From positions 558,001-622,000 of the forward strand of contig JADILM010000012.1 of assembly GCA_016617785.1 (NCBI GenBank): DNA of 64,000 nt, in the 5' to 3' direction. This DNA comes from Sporobolomyces roseus (Eukaryota > Basidiomycota > Microbotryomycetes > Sporidiobolales > Sporidiobolaceae). The position numbers were made by a program, and so were the translations under genes. Position 1 is the stretch's first letter, and each line of letters opens with the position of its first letter. Below, in pieces: positions 20,701-32,400 of the stretch. The notes beneath the pieces were generated by a model that did not search any database, was not told the DNA's origin, and saw nothing but the letters and a program-made list of their open reading frames with translations.

Positions 20701-23700
20701 GCAGTCGTGCAGAGTTGGATTCTCGTTCAAGCTTCACAGGGAAAAGGCAAAGAAGATCTTGACCGCTCTCGCAGGCTCTATCGCTCTCGAAGGCAAGCTC
20801 TCCACTCCTCTCATGTCGACGAGGTGACCAGCGCTGACAACGACTTATCGTCGTCGCTGGCAGAACTCGAAGTTGGATCGTACAACGAATTCTACGTTAT
20901 CAGCAAGGAGAAGATACCCGATACTGAGAAGTGGAAACACGATCCTTCGACACCGCTCGAGAAGATACTCTATTCCTTCCACAAGTACGAAGTGAATAAG
21001 GACAGCTGCTTGCATCTGCTCGGGTTCGTTCTCGCTCTCACTCGCTTGCTCCTCACCCTTCGTGTATTGACTCCAGGTTTCTGCGATTCCACAGTCCGAA
21101 TCGAATCTCGCCCTTCGAGGTGCGCTACGAAGACGCTCTTGCCGAAGCGAAAGTACTCGCTGCGCGCGCCAGACTTGCGAATCGCGGAAATGCTACATCG
21201 TCGAAGACTGGATCGAGATCATCGAAAGACAAGACTAATTCTCTCCAGCTCTCGCTTCCGTGAGTCTGCCAACTCACTCCCCTATCCTCCCATTGACCTG
21301 AGCCTGACTGACTGTACCCTTTCTTGCTCTCGACGAATAGCTTCGGCGCTGCTAAGCCACCCCCGATCTCTGAAAAGAACTTCTACTCGAATCCGAATCA
21401 ACCCGATCGACGACCTCCGTTATCAAAGGATCGAGATGGAGACTGGGTCCACTCACAGCAAGACGACACCTCGAATACTCAAGTTCGTCGCTCAAGTCGT
21501 CCAACGAAATCAGTTTATAAAGCTCCGATCAACCGACCTCCTGCCGAAAAAGACCCCTACCCGACGGATCATGTGTAAGCACCTACCTTCGTTCTGTGAT
21601 CTCCTACTTCTGAGACTGCAAGCTTACCTGTGTCCGCATCAATTTTTAGGGTCCTCGAGTATCCGATTGGAGAACCCGGAGCAGTTACGGTGACGTGGGG
21701 TGATAAGAAACGTTTGAATGATGAGGAGTTCCTCAATGATACGCTGATCGAGTATGGACTCAAGTAAGCAGCCTCTCTCACTTCTCGCTCTTCTGTCATT
21801 TACTGATCGAGTTTCGAGTGTTCTTGAAACAGGAAAGCTATGGTCGACGTCAAACGAAAGGATCAGGAGCGACCTGACGACGAAAAGGTCGCTCCAGTCG
21901 TGCACGTGTTCAACTCTTTCTTCTACAAGAAATTCTCATCGGGAAAGAATCCACCAGAAGCGAAGCAGGTTGGACGACAGTAAGTCTTCACCTCTTCCTA
22001 GATGGTGATGAGATCTCACACCCTTCGGCGTGATCGCAGTGAACCGTACTTTCTCGTCCAGAAATGGACTAAAAAGTTTGATCTCTTCGACAAAAAATAC
22101 ATTATCGTCCCTATCAACGAACAGTAAGCTCACCTTTCTCCCTTACTCGCTTAATCCTTTTCGATACTGATGATCCCTTTCATCATCGTGATAGTCTTCA
22201 TTGGTATCTTGCTGTCATCGTTAATCCTCGTTGGATCATCGATGCAGCAACCGACGAAGACCCTCTTCCGATCGAAAAGACTGAGAGAGCTCCAGCTACA
22301 CGTGGTCGAACCTCGACAGCAGCATCAACAAACGAAAACTCGGTCACCCTCTCCTCTTCGTCTCAACCTGGATCTCCCGCCGCCGCCTCGAACCAAGAAT
22401 CAACTGCCGAAATCACAAGTCGACACTTCTCAGGCAAGAAGAAGAATGGAGATATCGTCGTTAGCACTCCCTCAAACTCAAACTCGAACGCTGGAGAAGA
22501 GGACGATGTAGAGATGGAGTTTGAGGAGGGAGAGAAATCGGAGGAGCAGATCCAGGCGAAATTGAGAGAAGAAGTTGCAAAGACTGAGATGGGAGGAGAG
22601 GAGGAAGGAGAAGAAGATGAACTTGATGAAGATGGCGGGGAGGGTGATGTTACGATGAACGATGCGAGCGTAGAAGGAGGAGGACCCTCGAATGATCAAG
22701 GCGATACGTTGATTCTTTCGGACGACGAGAACGATCAAGTCACTCCCGAATCGATCGAACAAAGAGTCTCTTCAACCTCCAAAACTGCTCAAGCTTCCAC
22801 TTCCACTCGAACTCCCGTTCCTATCGGCGCTCCAACTGCTCCTCCGAAAGGTGCTTCTTCTCCACCCAAACAACCTACTCCTCCTCTCGCCGAAGCGATG
22901 GATGTCGATGAAGAACTCTCTGCAGTGGATCTAGCTCGAGAACTCGGAGCGGATGAATCTCAAGCTGATCGGTGCGTTTCGCTGTTTTTTTGTTTTCACT
23001 TCGAGCGAGAAATCTCGACTGATCCTGTGATTGGTTTTCGCAGATGCTGGATTTTTACCTTTGACTCTCTCGGTGGAAAACACGATGCTGTCGTTGAGAA
23101 ACTCAGGAGGTACCTCGACATGGAGGCAAAGACGAAAAAGTTCAAGAAATGGACCGCTGCTGATCAAGTTCAAGGTATCACGGTCAAGGTTAGTCCTTTC
23201 TTCCCTTCTCCTGCTTTCTCTTGCTCCTCACTGACTGAAGACATTCTGCAACAGGTTCCTCAACAACCGAATTTCTGTGACTGTGGACTTTACATTCTTC
23301 ACTTCGTTGAACAGTTCCTTTCGGATCCCGCCAATATGACTCGTTACATCGTCGTGAGTCTCCCTATTCCTTCTATATTCTACCCTTCTTTGAGTTTCGC
23401 TGATTCTGATTTGCGTCGACAGGCTCGACAACATCCGAAGAAAGGAATTACCGGAGGAGGTCCAGAAATAGCTCGCAAACGAGCCGTTCAGAAAGACTTG
23501 ATGCGAAAGCTTGATCAAGCGATGATCAAAGAAGATGCTTGGAATGAAGAGATCGCTCTTGCGAAGAGGAGAACGATGAGATCAGAGGTCGAAGGGTTGA
23601 TGAAGGAGTACCTACCGATCAAGGTAGCGAAGGATGCGAAGGAAGCAGAGGAGAAGAAGCAAAGGGAGAAGAAGAGGGAAGAAAGGGACGCGAGGGAACT

Positions 23701-24595
23701 TGCAGCTGGAGGAGGAAACGAGGCAAGGAAGGAGAAGGAAAGGGAGAAGGAGCAAGAGCAAGCACTCGCTCAACAACAAGCTACCGCAGCCAAAGTCGCG
23801 TCGAAACCTCGAGGAGGTCGTGGCAAAAAGAAGGCACCCGAAGTTATCGAATTGGAGGATTCCGACGATGGAGATGCAGAAGCTTCACTCGCTGGATCAC
23901 CGAAGAAACCACAACACAACGATCCTCCTCCTCAAGCTGATCCAGCTCCTTCTGTTGCGAAGCCATCTTCTTCCTCTCAGCAACAACAACAACCGAAACC
24001 CTCCTCCTCCTCCTCTGGACAACAACCGACAAGCGCCGATTTCTTGCCCATTCCCACTCCAGCTGTCGCCTCATCTCCTGCTCGTCCTTCTCCTTCCCAC
24101 TCTCAGCAACATACTCTCCAATCTCCCGCCAAATCGAATCACGTCACCACTTCCCTCGCCCCTCGAGGTCTCGTCGATTACGCAAGTGAAGAAGAGGGAG
24201 ATGTCGGCAACACACAGGAAGAGCAAGATGCAGAGATGGAACGATTACGACCTCGTATCCGAGAAGAACCTCCTTCTGCCGATAGCGACGGTGGACGATC
24301 ACCTCCCCCGAAGAAGAAGAAACGAAACAATCCTCGCTCTCCCTCTCCTCCTCCACCTTCCTCTCAGCAGCAACGACGCTCCTTCACACCTGAACAAAGT
24401 CAACCTGATTCTTCAATCGAAATTCGTAATCCCGTCTCTCCAGAACTCGCAGCTCCTCCAGCGAATCAAGAACAACTCGTTCACGATAAAGTACCTTCTT
24501 CAACCGGCAAGAGTAAATCTCGAAGGACGAGTGCGAGACACAAGGGTATGAAGGGAGAAGGAGAGAAGGAGGTTGAAACGCTCGAGTTAGATTGA
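17746..24595 (+). CDS. Ulp2/SENP6-type SUMO-specific cysteine protease
   Basis: Fifteen exons, all in phase, give about 1950 aa. The first 900 residues are disordered (Ser, Gln, Arg, Asp repeats). Around 1000-1050 a folded block appears (ITITRRTSGGIEDEVVGFKL, VQSIEWMLLPLP). The C48 protease domain starts near 1110 with TWGDKKRLNDEEFLNDTLIEY. The catalytic triad is visible: His1222 in HLHWYLAVI, Asp1486 in FTFDSLGG and Cys1537 in QQPNFCDCGLYILHF, with the oxyanion Gln before it. About 260 mostly acidic residues separate His from Asp, as in Ulp2, SENP6 and SENP7 enzymes, which trim poly-SUMO chains in the nucleus. The tail is charged and Pro/Ser-rich. The ATG at 17746 is chosen because its frame splices into exon 2 at 17904. 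Intron 5 (20793-20863) needs a GC donor. Confidence 0.88.
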
Positions 24596-25203
24596 ATCAG
24601 GTTTCGTTCTCTGCACGGTTTTTAGTTCTCTGGCTTTCGTCTATTTTGTATCTGTTGTCTTTAGCACTACACTCGCTTTACTTTGATACCCTTTCCTGTC
24701 CCTCTCTCCCTCTCTCTGCTTACATAGCTTGCAAACCACTTGGGACATTTGTTCGAATCTTTGCCATTCTTTCGTCGCAACATCTCACAGAGTGCCCGGT
24801 GAGAGGCTTCTATCGCTCTCACTGTTCTTCGTATAGACGAGAAAGTCGTATCCCGAGGGACCAGATCTTTGCGAAGTCATCTGGATGAAGAGAAAGTCAA
24901 ACTTGCTTTTTTCCACCTACTCTTCCCTGCTCGATCTTCGCGATCCCTCTCGAGCTGTGCAGCCTCTCAGAAGCTTCCACAATAGCTCACGACAGCCTTG
25001 ACGATCTCACGCAGTCCCACTAGTCCGAAAAGTCGCCTCAATTCACTTCATCCTTGACTTGATCAACTGCGACGAACTCTGCCCTGAAGCTCTCTGTTCA
25101 CTGTCCTAGATATACACAGCCCTTTCATCGGTTTCTGCTGTATCGCAAGCCTATTCTAAAGTCCAACGGCAGCTAAGAGGAGACAGATTCGGAACTTGGT
25201 TGA
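24596..25203. other. intergenic region
   Basis: About 600 bases with no supported gene. They contain the 3' end of the protease gene and the promoter of the next gene. I see no RNA gene. Confidence 0.35.
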
Positions 25204-26607
25204 ATGAAGAGTGAATCGAGTTCAAGGTTGTTGAGGAAGAAAGACAAGCGGAGTGAGGGAGAGCAGAAGGAACGATTGACAACTCCTAGCAGGAGTCAAG
25301 CGGTATTCGAAGCAGATCCTCGAGTTCGCCAATCTCCTTCGCAACTTCGCTCAATTCCAAATCGATCACCTTCCTCCTCAGCTTACTCCTTCTCAACTAC
25401 TACTCCACTCGCATCCCCCTCTCGATCCTTTCCTTCACCTCTCTCCCCCTCAAGCTCGACCTCCTCCCTCCGCTACAGCGATTCTTCTTCACCTTCTTCC
25501 TTGAGTTTCCACACGACTCCTCCTTCCCCCGTCACCTGGCGAGCCGAACGAACCTGGAATATCGACCCCTACAAATTGGACGATGAGGAAGTCGATATAC
25601 TAGGAGCTTTATTACCCGTCGTAGCAGAAGAACCAGAACGAAGGAATCTCCTCAATCCAGGACCTTCTCCCTCCTCTTCACTTCGTCGATCACCATCGCC
25701 ATCGCCTTCAGCTTTTTCTTTCCCTACGACACAGCATCAGCTCAGACATCAACAAAGTATCTCGAATCGTTCTCACACTTCTTCGACTAGAACGCTTCCG
25801 AACCCTTATCCTTCACCGATTGAACCCCTACCTCCTTTACCACCTCGTTCCTCCTCTTCCAGCACTTCGAGCACCTCGCTCGAATATCTACGCCGGCGAG
25901 AATCTGAACCTTTAAGTGCAGCTTCGATATCCTCCCTGAATGCGGGAATGGGTCGCGGAGGAAGAGAAGTTGATGGGTTGGAGACGACCTTGAGAAGGAT
26001 GCATGTGACGAGTGATGCACTTTTGGGAGGGGGCAAACTGAGAGAAGATGTATCGGCGAGGAATGAAGGAGAATCGAGACGAAGTGACAAGCTGAGTGAA
26101 GCGACTGGTGAAAGAGCTAGTGAGAGTACCTGGAGTCGAGTGGAGCGTGGAGGAAAGAGCGGTGATCGAAGGAGGAGTGACGAAGGGTTTGAGAGGGACG
26201 TCGAAGAAGTCTCGAAGTCGGATTCCGTCAACGAAGAAGACGAAGATGAATTCTCACTCCCTTTCCTTCGACCTTCTTTCCCTGTTTCTCCACCACGACT
26301 CGCCTCCCACCCCACCCTTGCTCCTCCACCGATCCCGCTCTCGACAAGACCTAATCGTTCCGCCTCACCTTTCTCGCAATCTTCTTCGTCCCTCCTCCTT
26401 CCTCCTCCAGTTTCACCTCCACCTTTGATCCCTCTTCCACCTGTACCTAACTCGCCTATCCTTGGTAACAATCACTCGCGACGATCATCGGCGACGACTG
26501 AGGAGTCGACGAGGGAAACAATCTCGACCGCTCCTACTTCTCCTTTACCCGGTGTGAAAGCGAATGTCTATTTCCCACCCACTCCTTCTGATCATCGACG
26601 TGGGTAG
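25204..26607 (+). CDS. disordered Ser/Pro-rich hypothetical protein
   Basis: A single uninterrupted exon encodes 467 aa from the ATG at 25204. Nearly the whole chain is low complexity, with Ser, Pro, Arg and Glu runs. It starts with a basic segment (SRLLRKKDKRSEGEQKER). One short region looks ordered and could be a conserved motif: VTWRAERTWNIDPYKLDDEEVDIL (about residues 109-132), and VDGLETTLRRMHVTSDALL may form a helix near 256-275. The C-terminus has proline stretches (PPPVSPPPLIPLPPVPN) that could bind SH3 or WW domains. There are no membrane segments or known domains. The long open frame with this coding bias supports a real gene, but its role is unknown. Confidence 0.6.
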   Translation: MKSESSSRLLRKKDKRSEGEQKERLTTPSRSQAVFEADPRVRQSPSQLRSIPNRSPSSSAYSFSTTTPLASPSRSFPSPLSPSSSTSSLRYSDSSSPSSLSFHTTPPSPVTWRAERTWNIDPYKLDDEEVDILGALLPVVAEEPERRNLLNPGPSPSSSLRRSPSPSPSAFSFPTTQHQLRHQQSISNRSHTSSTRTLPNPYPSPIEPLPPLPPRSSSSSTSSTSLEYLRRRESEPLSAASISSLNAGMGRGGREVDGLETTLRRMHVTSDALLGGGKLREDVSARNEGESRRSDKLSEATGERASESTWSRVERGGKSGDRRRSDEGFERDVEEVSKSDSVNEEDEDEFSLPFLRPSFPVSPPRLASHPTLAPPPIPLSTRPNRSASPFSQSSSSLLLPPPVSPPPLIPLPPVPNSPILGNNHSRRSSATTEESTRETISTAPTSPLPGVKANVYFPPTPSDHRRG

Positions 26608-27182
26608 TATTCAGGTCGATTGAGGAGGAAGTGCGAGACTTGGAAGAGGGAGTGAAATGAGGGATGTGTTACTGAACGAATAAAGAGAATTGAGTTTTCC
26701 GTTTCAAGGAGTTCGTTCGGTAATGGTCGCGAACAAGAGAGCCGAGTCTCGGGAGTTATGCTAAACTGCCGTAAAAGCATTTATCCGCAGGGAGCCGGAG
26801 CTGAGGCTAGAGAAACCAAGTCCTTGAAGAAAGAGAAAGTCGGTTTTCAGCGGTTTGTGAAATGAGATTCGCTGAGATTGAACCGAGCGAGCTGTCGATC
26901 TGTTCAGAAGATTCTTACTATATCTCCCACTGTTCCCCATTCGCACTCGTTGCGTATTGAAGCGATCGGGAAAAGTCGTTTTCAAGTTGCGAGGGAAACG
27001 AGGGGATCACGAGGCGAGTCGATCGCTTCTAAAGAGCCCATCCAGAGAGGATCTAGTAGTCCTTCCGAGCCATTCAAAGCGAGTACCGTGGAGTCGGAGT
27101 GATTAGATCCATCCCAAAAACCTCGAAATCGATTTCCCTTCTCTTCTTTCCCTTTCACCACTACTCCACTCTCCTCTTAATC
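26608..27182. promoter_or_regulatory. upstream region of malate dehydrogenase
   Basis: About 575 bases without a supported gene. The last 80 bases before the ATG are pyrimidine-rich (TTCTTTCCCTTTCACC), as is common just upstream of highly expressed fungal genes. Confidence 0.4.
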
Positions 27183-28967
27183 ATGTTCGCCCGTTCCTCC
27201 GCCCTCAAGAACACTGCCCGTTCATTCTCGACCTCTGCTCGTTCAGAGGTCAACACCGTAGTTCTCGGTGCTGCTGGTTAGTTTCCTTTCTCCCTCTCTC
27301 TAAATCTTTCTTTCCCGATTCCTCCCTTTCACGCTTCGATGGAGGAACCGGTTAGCTGATGAGGTAATTGTGAGATTAATTTAGGTGGAATTGGACAACC
27401 TATGAGTCTGTTGTTGAAGCAAAACCGTCTCGTCACCCGGTAAACTTGAATTTCCTCATCTCACATACTTTCCGAAAGAGAGACTTATTTGCGCCGAGAT
27501 CGGGATTACAGTCTCTCCTTGTTCGATATCCGTGGTGCTCCCGGTGTCGCCGCTGATGTTTCTCACGTCAACACTCCTTCAACCGTTAGTCTTGCTTTCG
27601 TTTCTGTACTTCCAATCAGCGAGGGTTCAGTGGAGATGAAGGAGGAATATGGAACGAGCGTGAGGAGCGGAGAGGATGGCGCATCAGAAGGAACCAGTGA
27701 AATACTTGGGAGCTTTAGGGTTGAGTATCAGAGAAGGAAAGCGGCGTTAGACAGCGGGCAGAGACAGAGATCTTCAGGCTTGATACTGAATTCGATTCGT
27801 GAGATATTTAAACAGTGCGTTGGATTCGCTCCCGAGAACAACGGTCTCGAAAAGGCACTTGAGGGTGCTGAACTCGTTATCATTCCCGCTGGTATGCCCC
27901 GCAAGCCCGGAATGACCCGTGACGATCTCTTCAACGTACGCTCTTTCCCTCCACTTGCCCTCCCAAGAAGTTGAATTGACGAAAAACTGAGACTTGCAGT
28001 CCAACGCTTCCATCGTTCGTGATCTCGCTCAAGCTGTCGCCAAGGTCTGCCCCAAGGCCCGTATTGGTGTCATTGCCAACCCTGTCAACTCTACCGTCCC
28101 CATCGTTGCTGAAGTCTTCAAGAAGGCTGGATGCTACGACCCCAAGCGGTTCGTCTCTCTCCCTCTCCTCTCCCTACCCTCCTCTCTCTCTCCCTGACGA
28201 GAATTCCTCATATGTAGTCTCTTCGGTGTAACCACTCTCGATCTCGTCCGAGCTTCCGAATTTGTTTCCAAAATCGCAGGATCCGACCCTGCTCACACCA
28301 ACGTCCCCGTCGTTGGAGGTCACTCTGGACCTACTATCGTTCCCCTCCTCTCCCAACTCCCCGAAGGAAAGAAGATCGTTTCGGAAGGTGGAGAGAAACT
28401 CGCCGCTTTGGTCAAGAGGATTCAATTCGGTGGTGATGAAGTCGTCAAGGCTAAGGATGGAGCGGGATCTGCTACCCTTTCTATGGCTTACGGTGAGTCG
28501 ATCTATCCTATTGAAAGGATCAAAAGGGATCGGGAACTGATTGAAGTGTGGGGTTTGTAGCTGGTGCCGATTGGGCCGATGCTATCCTTCGAGCCATGAA
28601 CGGTGAGAAGAACGTCAAGATCTGCACTTACGGTTAAAAAAGCCTTTCTTCCACTCTTTTCCTCGGATCTGTCGCTGATAATATCGAGAGTGATTATATA
28701 GTCGAGTCCCCTCTCTACGCTGACAAGGGTGTCACTTACTTCTCTTCCCCCGTCACTCTCTCCGTAAGTTCTTTCGTGATTACAAGAATTTATTCGTTTT
28801 CGTTTGTAAAGCTGACTCTCTCGCACGTCGCGTAGTCTGAGGGAACTGTCGGTACCATCCACGACATTGGAACCATCGATGCTACTGAGCAAAAACTCCT
28901 CGATGAGTGCTTGCCCCAATTGAAGAGCAACATCGATGCCGGTGTCAACTTCATCACCAAGGCTTGA
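27183..28967 (+). CDS. MDH: malate dehydrogenase, mitochondrial
   Basis: Nine exons (27183-27276, 27385-27439, 27512-27584, 27816-27935, 28000-28148, 28218-28492, 28561-28632, 28702-28763, 28836-28967) give 343 aa with all junctions in phase. The enzyme interconverts malate and oxaloacetate with NAD in the citric acid cycle. An N-terminal presequence ([22 protein letters not shown]) points to the mitochondrial matrix. The Rossmann glycine motif follows in [17 protein letters not shown], with the NAD-binding Asp in LSLFDIRG. Substrate arginines lie in [10 protein letters not shown], and [14 protein letters not shown] and the catalytic histidine in [13 protein letters not shown] are present. 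The C-terminus ends [12 protein letters not shown]. Length and motifs fit the family. Intron 3 (27585-27815, 231 nt) is much longer than the others. Codon use is biased towards C-ending codons, as expected for strong expression. Confidence 0.95.
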
Positions 28968-29461
28968 ACTTTGCCATACAGAAAAGCACTCTAGACATAG
29001 TCGTAGGAGTCTGTTCAAACAGGCTGTATGAAGCTGTTGGAAGCAGAAGGAAACGAAGTTATATGAAACCATTTTTTTACCCCCCTTTCTTCTCTCTCTT
29101 TTGATTTGCAAAAATTTGAATACATACTTTTCACTCAGTACTCGAACTCTATTTCGCTCTACTGTGAGCATCCTTGATCGGTGGAGTGTCGTCGATGACT
29201 GTCCTCGCCCACTAGTGCGCTGGTCGAGGAGCTTCAGAGATAGATGGTTCCTCAAGCGAGCGAGCGAACGAAGAGAATTCATGAGGACGGAAACTCTTGC
29301 AACTTTTGGCAGCGAGACATCGAAAGCGGTTTCGCTAGTCAGTTGTCCAATCCCGCGTTAGCTGAGGACCTGATGTCAGATACGAGTGTTTTGCGAAATT
29401 CATAGTGCGAGATTCGCTCATCTTTAAACTTTTGGGTTAATCTCTACCCCTTCACTCGATC
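28968..29461. other. intergenic region
   Basis: About 490 bases between MDH and the splicing factor gene. They hold a T/C-rich 3' flank of MDH and an upstream region. I see no gene. Confidence 0.35.
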
Positions 29462-32400
29462 ATGTCGGATGAGCTTCTCCAACAATACAGCACAGCACTA
29501 GAACAATTAGCTGCTCAACCTTTCAACCGAGAACTCTACATTGAGCGTATCCAACTCGCCAAAGAATTAGGATTAGCAGATGAAGTAGAGAATGGTAGGA
29601 TTGATTGGGCAGATCATTTCCCTCTATCTGAAGGTGAGTCCTCCACTCTCTCTCTCTCTCTCTTCCACCTTGTCACTCCAAGCTAATTCAGGAAGTGACT
29701 TGAAAAAGCGGAATGGAATGAATGGATCGACGACAAGAAATTTCTACTCCCTTCCTCAACTCCAGTGGAGGATGTAGAGCCTTACATGAATTTGATCGAG
29801 CTCTATAGGCGTGCGAATAGAGATTACCTTTGTACGTTTCCCCAACATGCTTCTCGTTTCATTCCAGAAACTGAAGCTAACCTCCCCACTTTTGCTCAAA
29901 TAGCTATCACACTCCTCATCTCTTTCTCACAATGGGTCATCTCGAATTATTATACTGCTCAAGGACTATCGATCCCACCGCCGAGTGTAGAGGAGGATGA
30001 GGAGGATGAACAGATGAAAGGAGCCGAGGAGAGGAAAGTTGGGCAAGAGGATCCTTTATTGGGAGTAGTGTTCTCGTTGGAAGCGGTTAGGGATATATGT
30101 CAGGAAGTACTGGGTGTTGGTAGTGTACATCTCAGCGAGGTGAGTTCGAACGGTGCTTTCAGTCCCGTAGACCAAGGGAAACTGAACGCTCATTTCTTCA
30201 TCACAGAGCACCAAACTTTGGAACGTGTGGAGGGACTTCGAGACTGACCTAATGAGCGTGAGTACACTTTCACTTTGTCCTTTGCAAGTTTCGGCTGACG
30301 AGTCGACCGGAGCAGATTGAGAAAACGTAGATACTTCTCTTTCCGAATCTTTGTTTCGCTCGAGACTGAGTCTCACCCTTTCTCTTTACAGCCCGGATCA
30401 ACTTGTTGTTGTCGAAGAACTCTACACTGCTCGACTCAAGGTCCCTCATCTCAGTGAGTCAAAGGCGTCGGACCATTTCAAACCATTTCTGACCGAATTG
30501 TTCTATCTTTCTTCGATCCACAGACATCAAACAAACTTTCGATGAATACTCGAGCTTCGTCACCAAGTTTGACAATGACAACTACGATCAATCTTTACCA
30601 GCAGCAGCGAAACTCTATGCTCCAGCAGCGAAACGATCTGATGAACGAGAAATCGAAGAAGCTAAACTCGTGAGCGTCCTTTCTCAACGTACCTATCTAT
30701 GTTTGTTTGGTTGCTTGACTCGCACGGATCTCACAGAAAACGGCAAACTACTCTGCACAAGCTTATATAGATTACATTGCATGGGAGAGGGAAGTCAAGA
30801 GACCTGATATTCCACTCGTCAAGGCTTTACTCGAAAGAGCAATCAAAGATCATCCTTCCGAATACGAGCTGTGGGAAACCTACGTTGAATTCGAGGTACG
30901 TTCTCTTACTCTCTCGCTCTCTCTCCCTCCTCTCTCCCTCTCAATCGCTGAACTCTTTCCACGGTTCTGATTTCGAGCAGTGGAAGATTCCGGAGAAAGA
31001 TTCTACCCTGATGCAAGTAGGGGAGAAATCGATTCGATTCAACCCTTCGAACGCTCAATTATGGGCGACTTATTTCCGTATCGCCGTTCGTTTGCTCTCT
31101 CTCTCTCGTCAAATTCACTTGACCCTCTCGCTGAGTTTGAGGTAAGAGGAATGAACAGGAGAAACTTGAACAAGGATCTGAAGTGGTTGAAGGATTGTTC
31201 GCGAGAGCGTTGGCGACGAGATTGTTTGAGGGGGATATGGATAGTGTTGTGACACTTTATCATGCGAGAGCTGCGTTCCATCGGAGGGAGATCGATAGGA
31301 GTGGTGAGTGTCCTCGTACAGATCAGCTCCCGAGCCCGAAAACTGACTTGAGGAGAGGGTTTCACAGGGTCGGAGGAAGAGGGTCCGAATATTGAACTCG
31401 TAGGAATCGTTTTGGGTGTTTTGCAGGAAGGAATCGCTAAGACCAAGCAAAGTGAGCCTTCTGACTTTACCTTATCAAAGCAAGAGGGAGAGACTGATGA
31501 GGTATTTTGATGGGACACAGTCCACAAAAAGGGAGATAAACAACATCGACTTGAAAAGTTCATCATTCGAGTCGTGAGTCTCTCCCCATCTCCCTCTCAA
31601 TCAGCAGTGTACTGACACAAGATTGTCCTACAGTACGAACGATTCCAAATGATTGAAGAAGCTGGACAAGTTTGGGAAGAGTTGACCAAAGTCGAATCTT
31701 GGAGTTACGCCTTGTGGTACGCTCGAGCTGATTTCGAAACGTGCGTCGTCCCTCCCTCTTGCTTCTCTTAAACTCTCGCTGACTGAGAACGTGAACGATA
31801 TAGACGAGCGGGAAGGTATCAACACGCTCACGAAGTTTACGTACAAGGATGCTCGGCTCGAGGACTCGATTATCCCGAATACTTACTCGAACCTTGGTTG
31901 ACGTTTGAACGAGAGTGTGGAACGGCCGAAGACCTTCAATTCGCGTTGGTCAAGGTCAAGAGATCGAGGAAAGGGTTGGAGAAACGAAGAGCTAGGGTAA
32001 AGTCTCCCTTCTCCGACGCGTCGCTTACGATGTATTGACGCTGAGGTTATCGATTGACAGGAAGCACAACAAGCTGCTGCTACCGCTGCCGCCGCTGGAT
32101 ACAGCTCGAATGCACAGGCCTCAACTTCGATGGATGCAGATTCATTCATTGCTTCCGCCGTTCAAGCTGGAGACGCCACCGATCCGACAAAGAAGAGAGA
32201 AAGAAGTCCTCAAGATGAATCGAACGGTGCTGCTAAGAAAGTCAGGATTGATGCGCCAGCCTCGAACCCGGCGATGGATGGTCAGCAAGCAGGTTCCAAC
32301 GAACCGAAACGGTGAGCTGCGATCTCTCTCTCTGTACTCAAACCCTTTGCTGATCGCCATCTCGAGTATCAGAGATCGAGAGCATTCGACTGTCTTCGCT

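Noticed and set aside
20707..21693. A 328-aa open frame inside the SUMO protease gene
   Set aside because: It runs through introns. The phase-consistent exons give the conserved protease lead-in instead.
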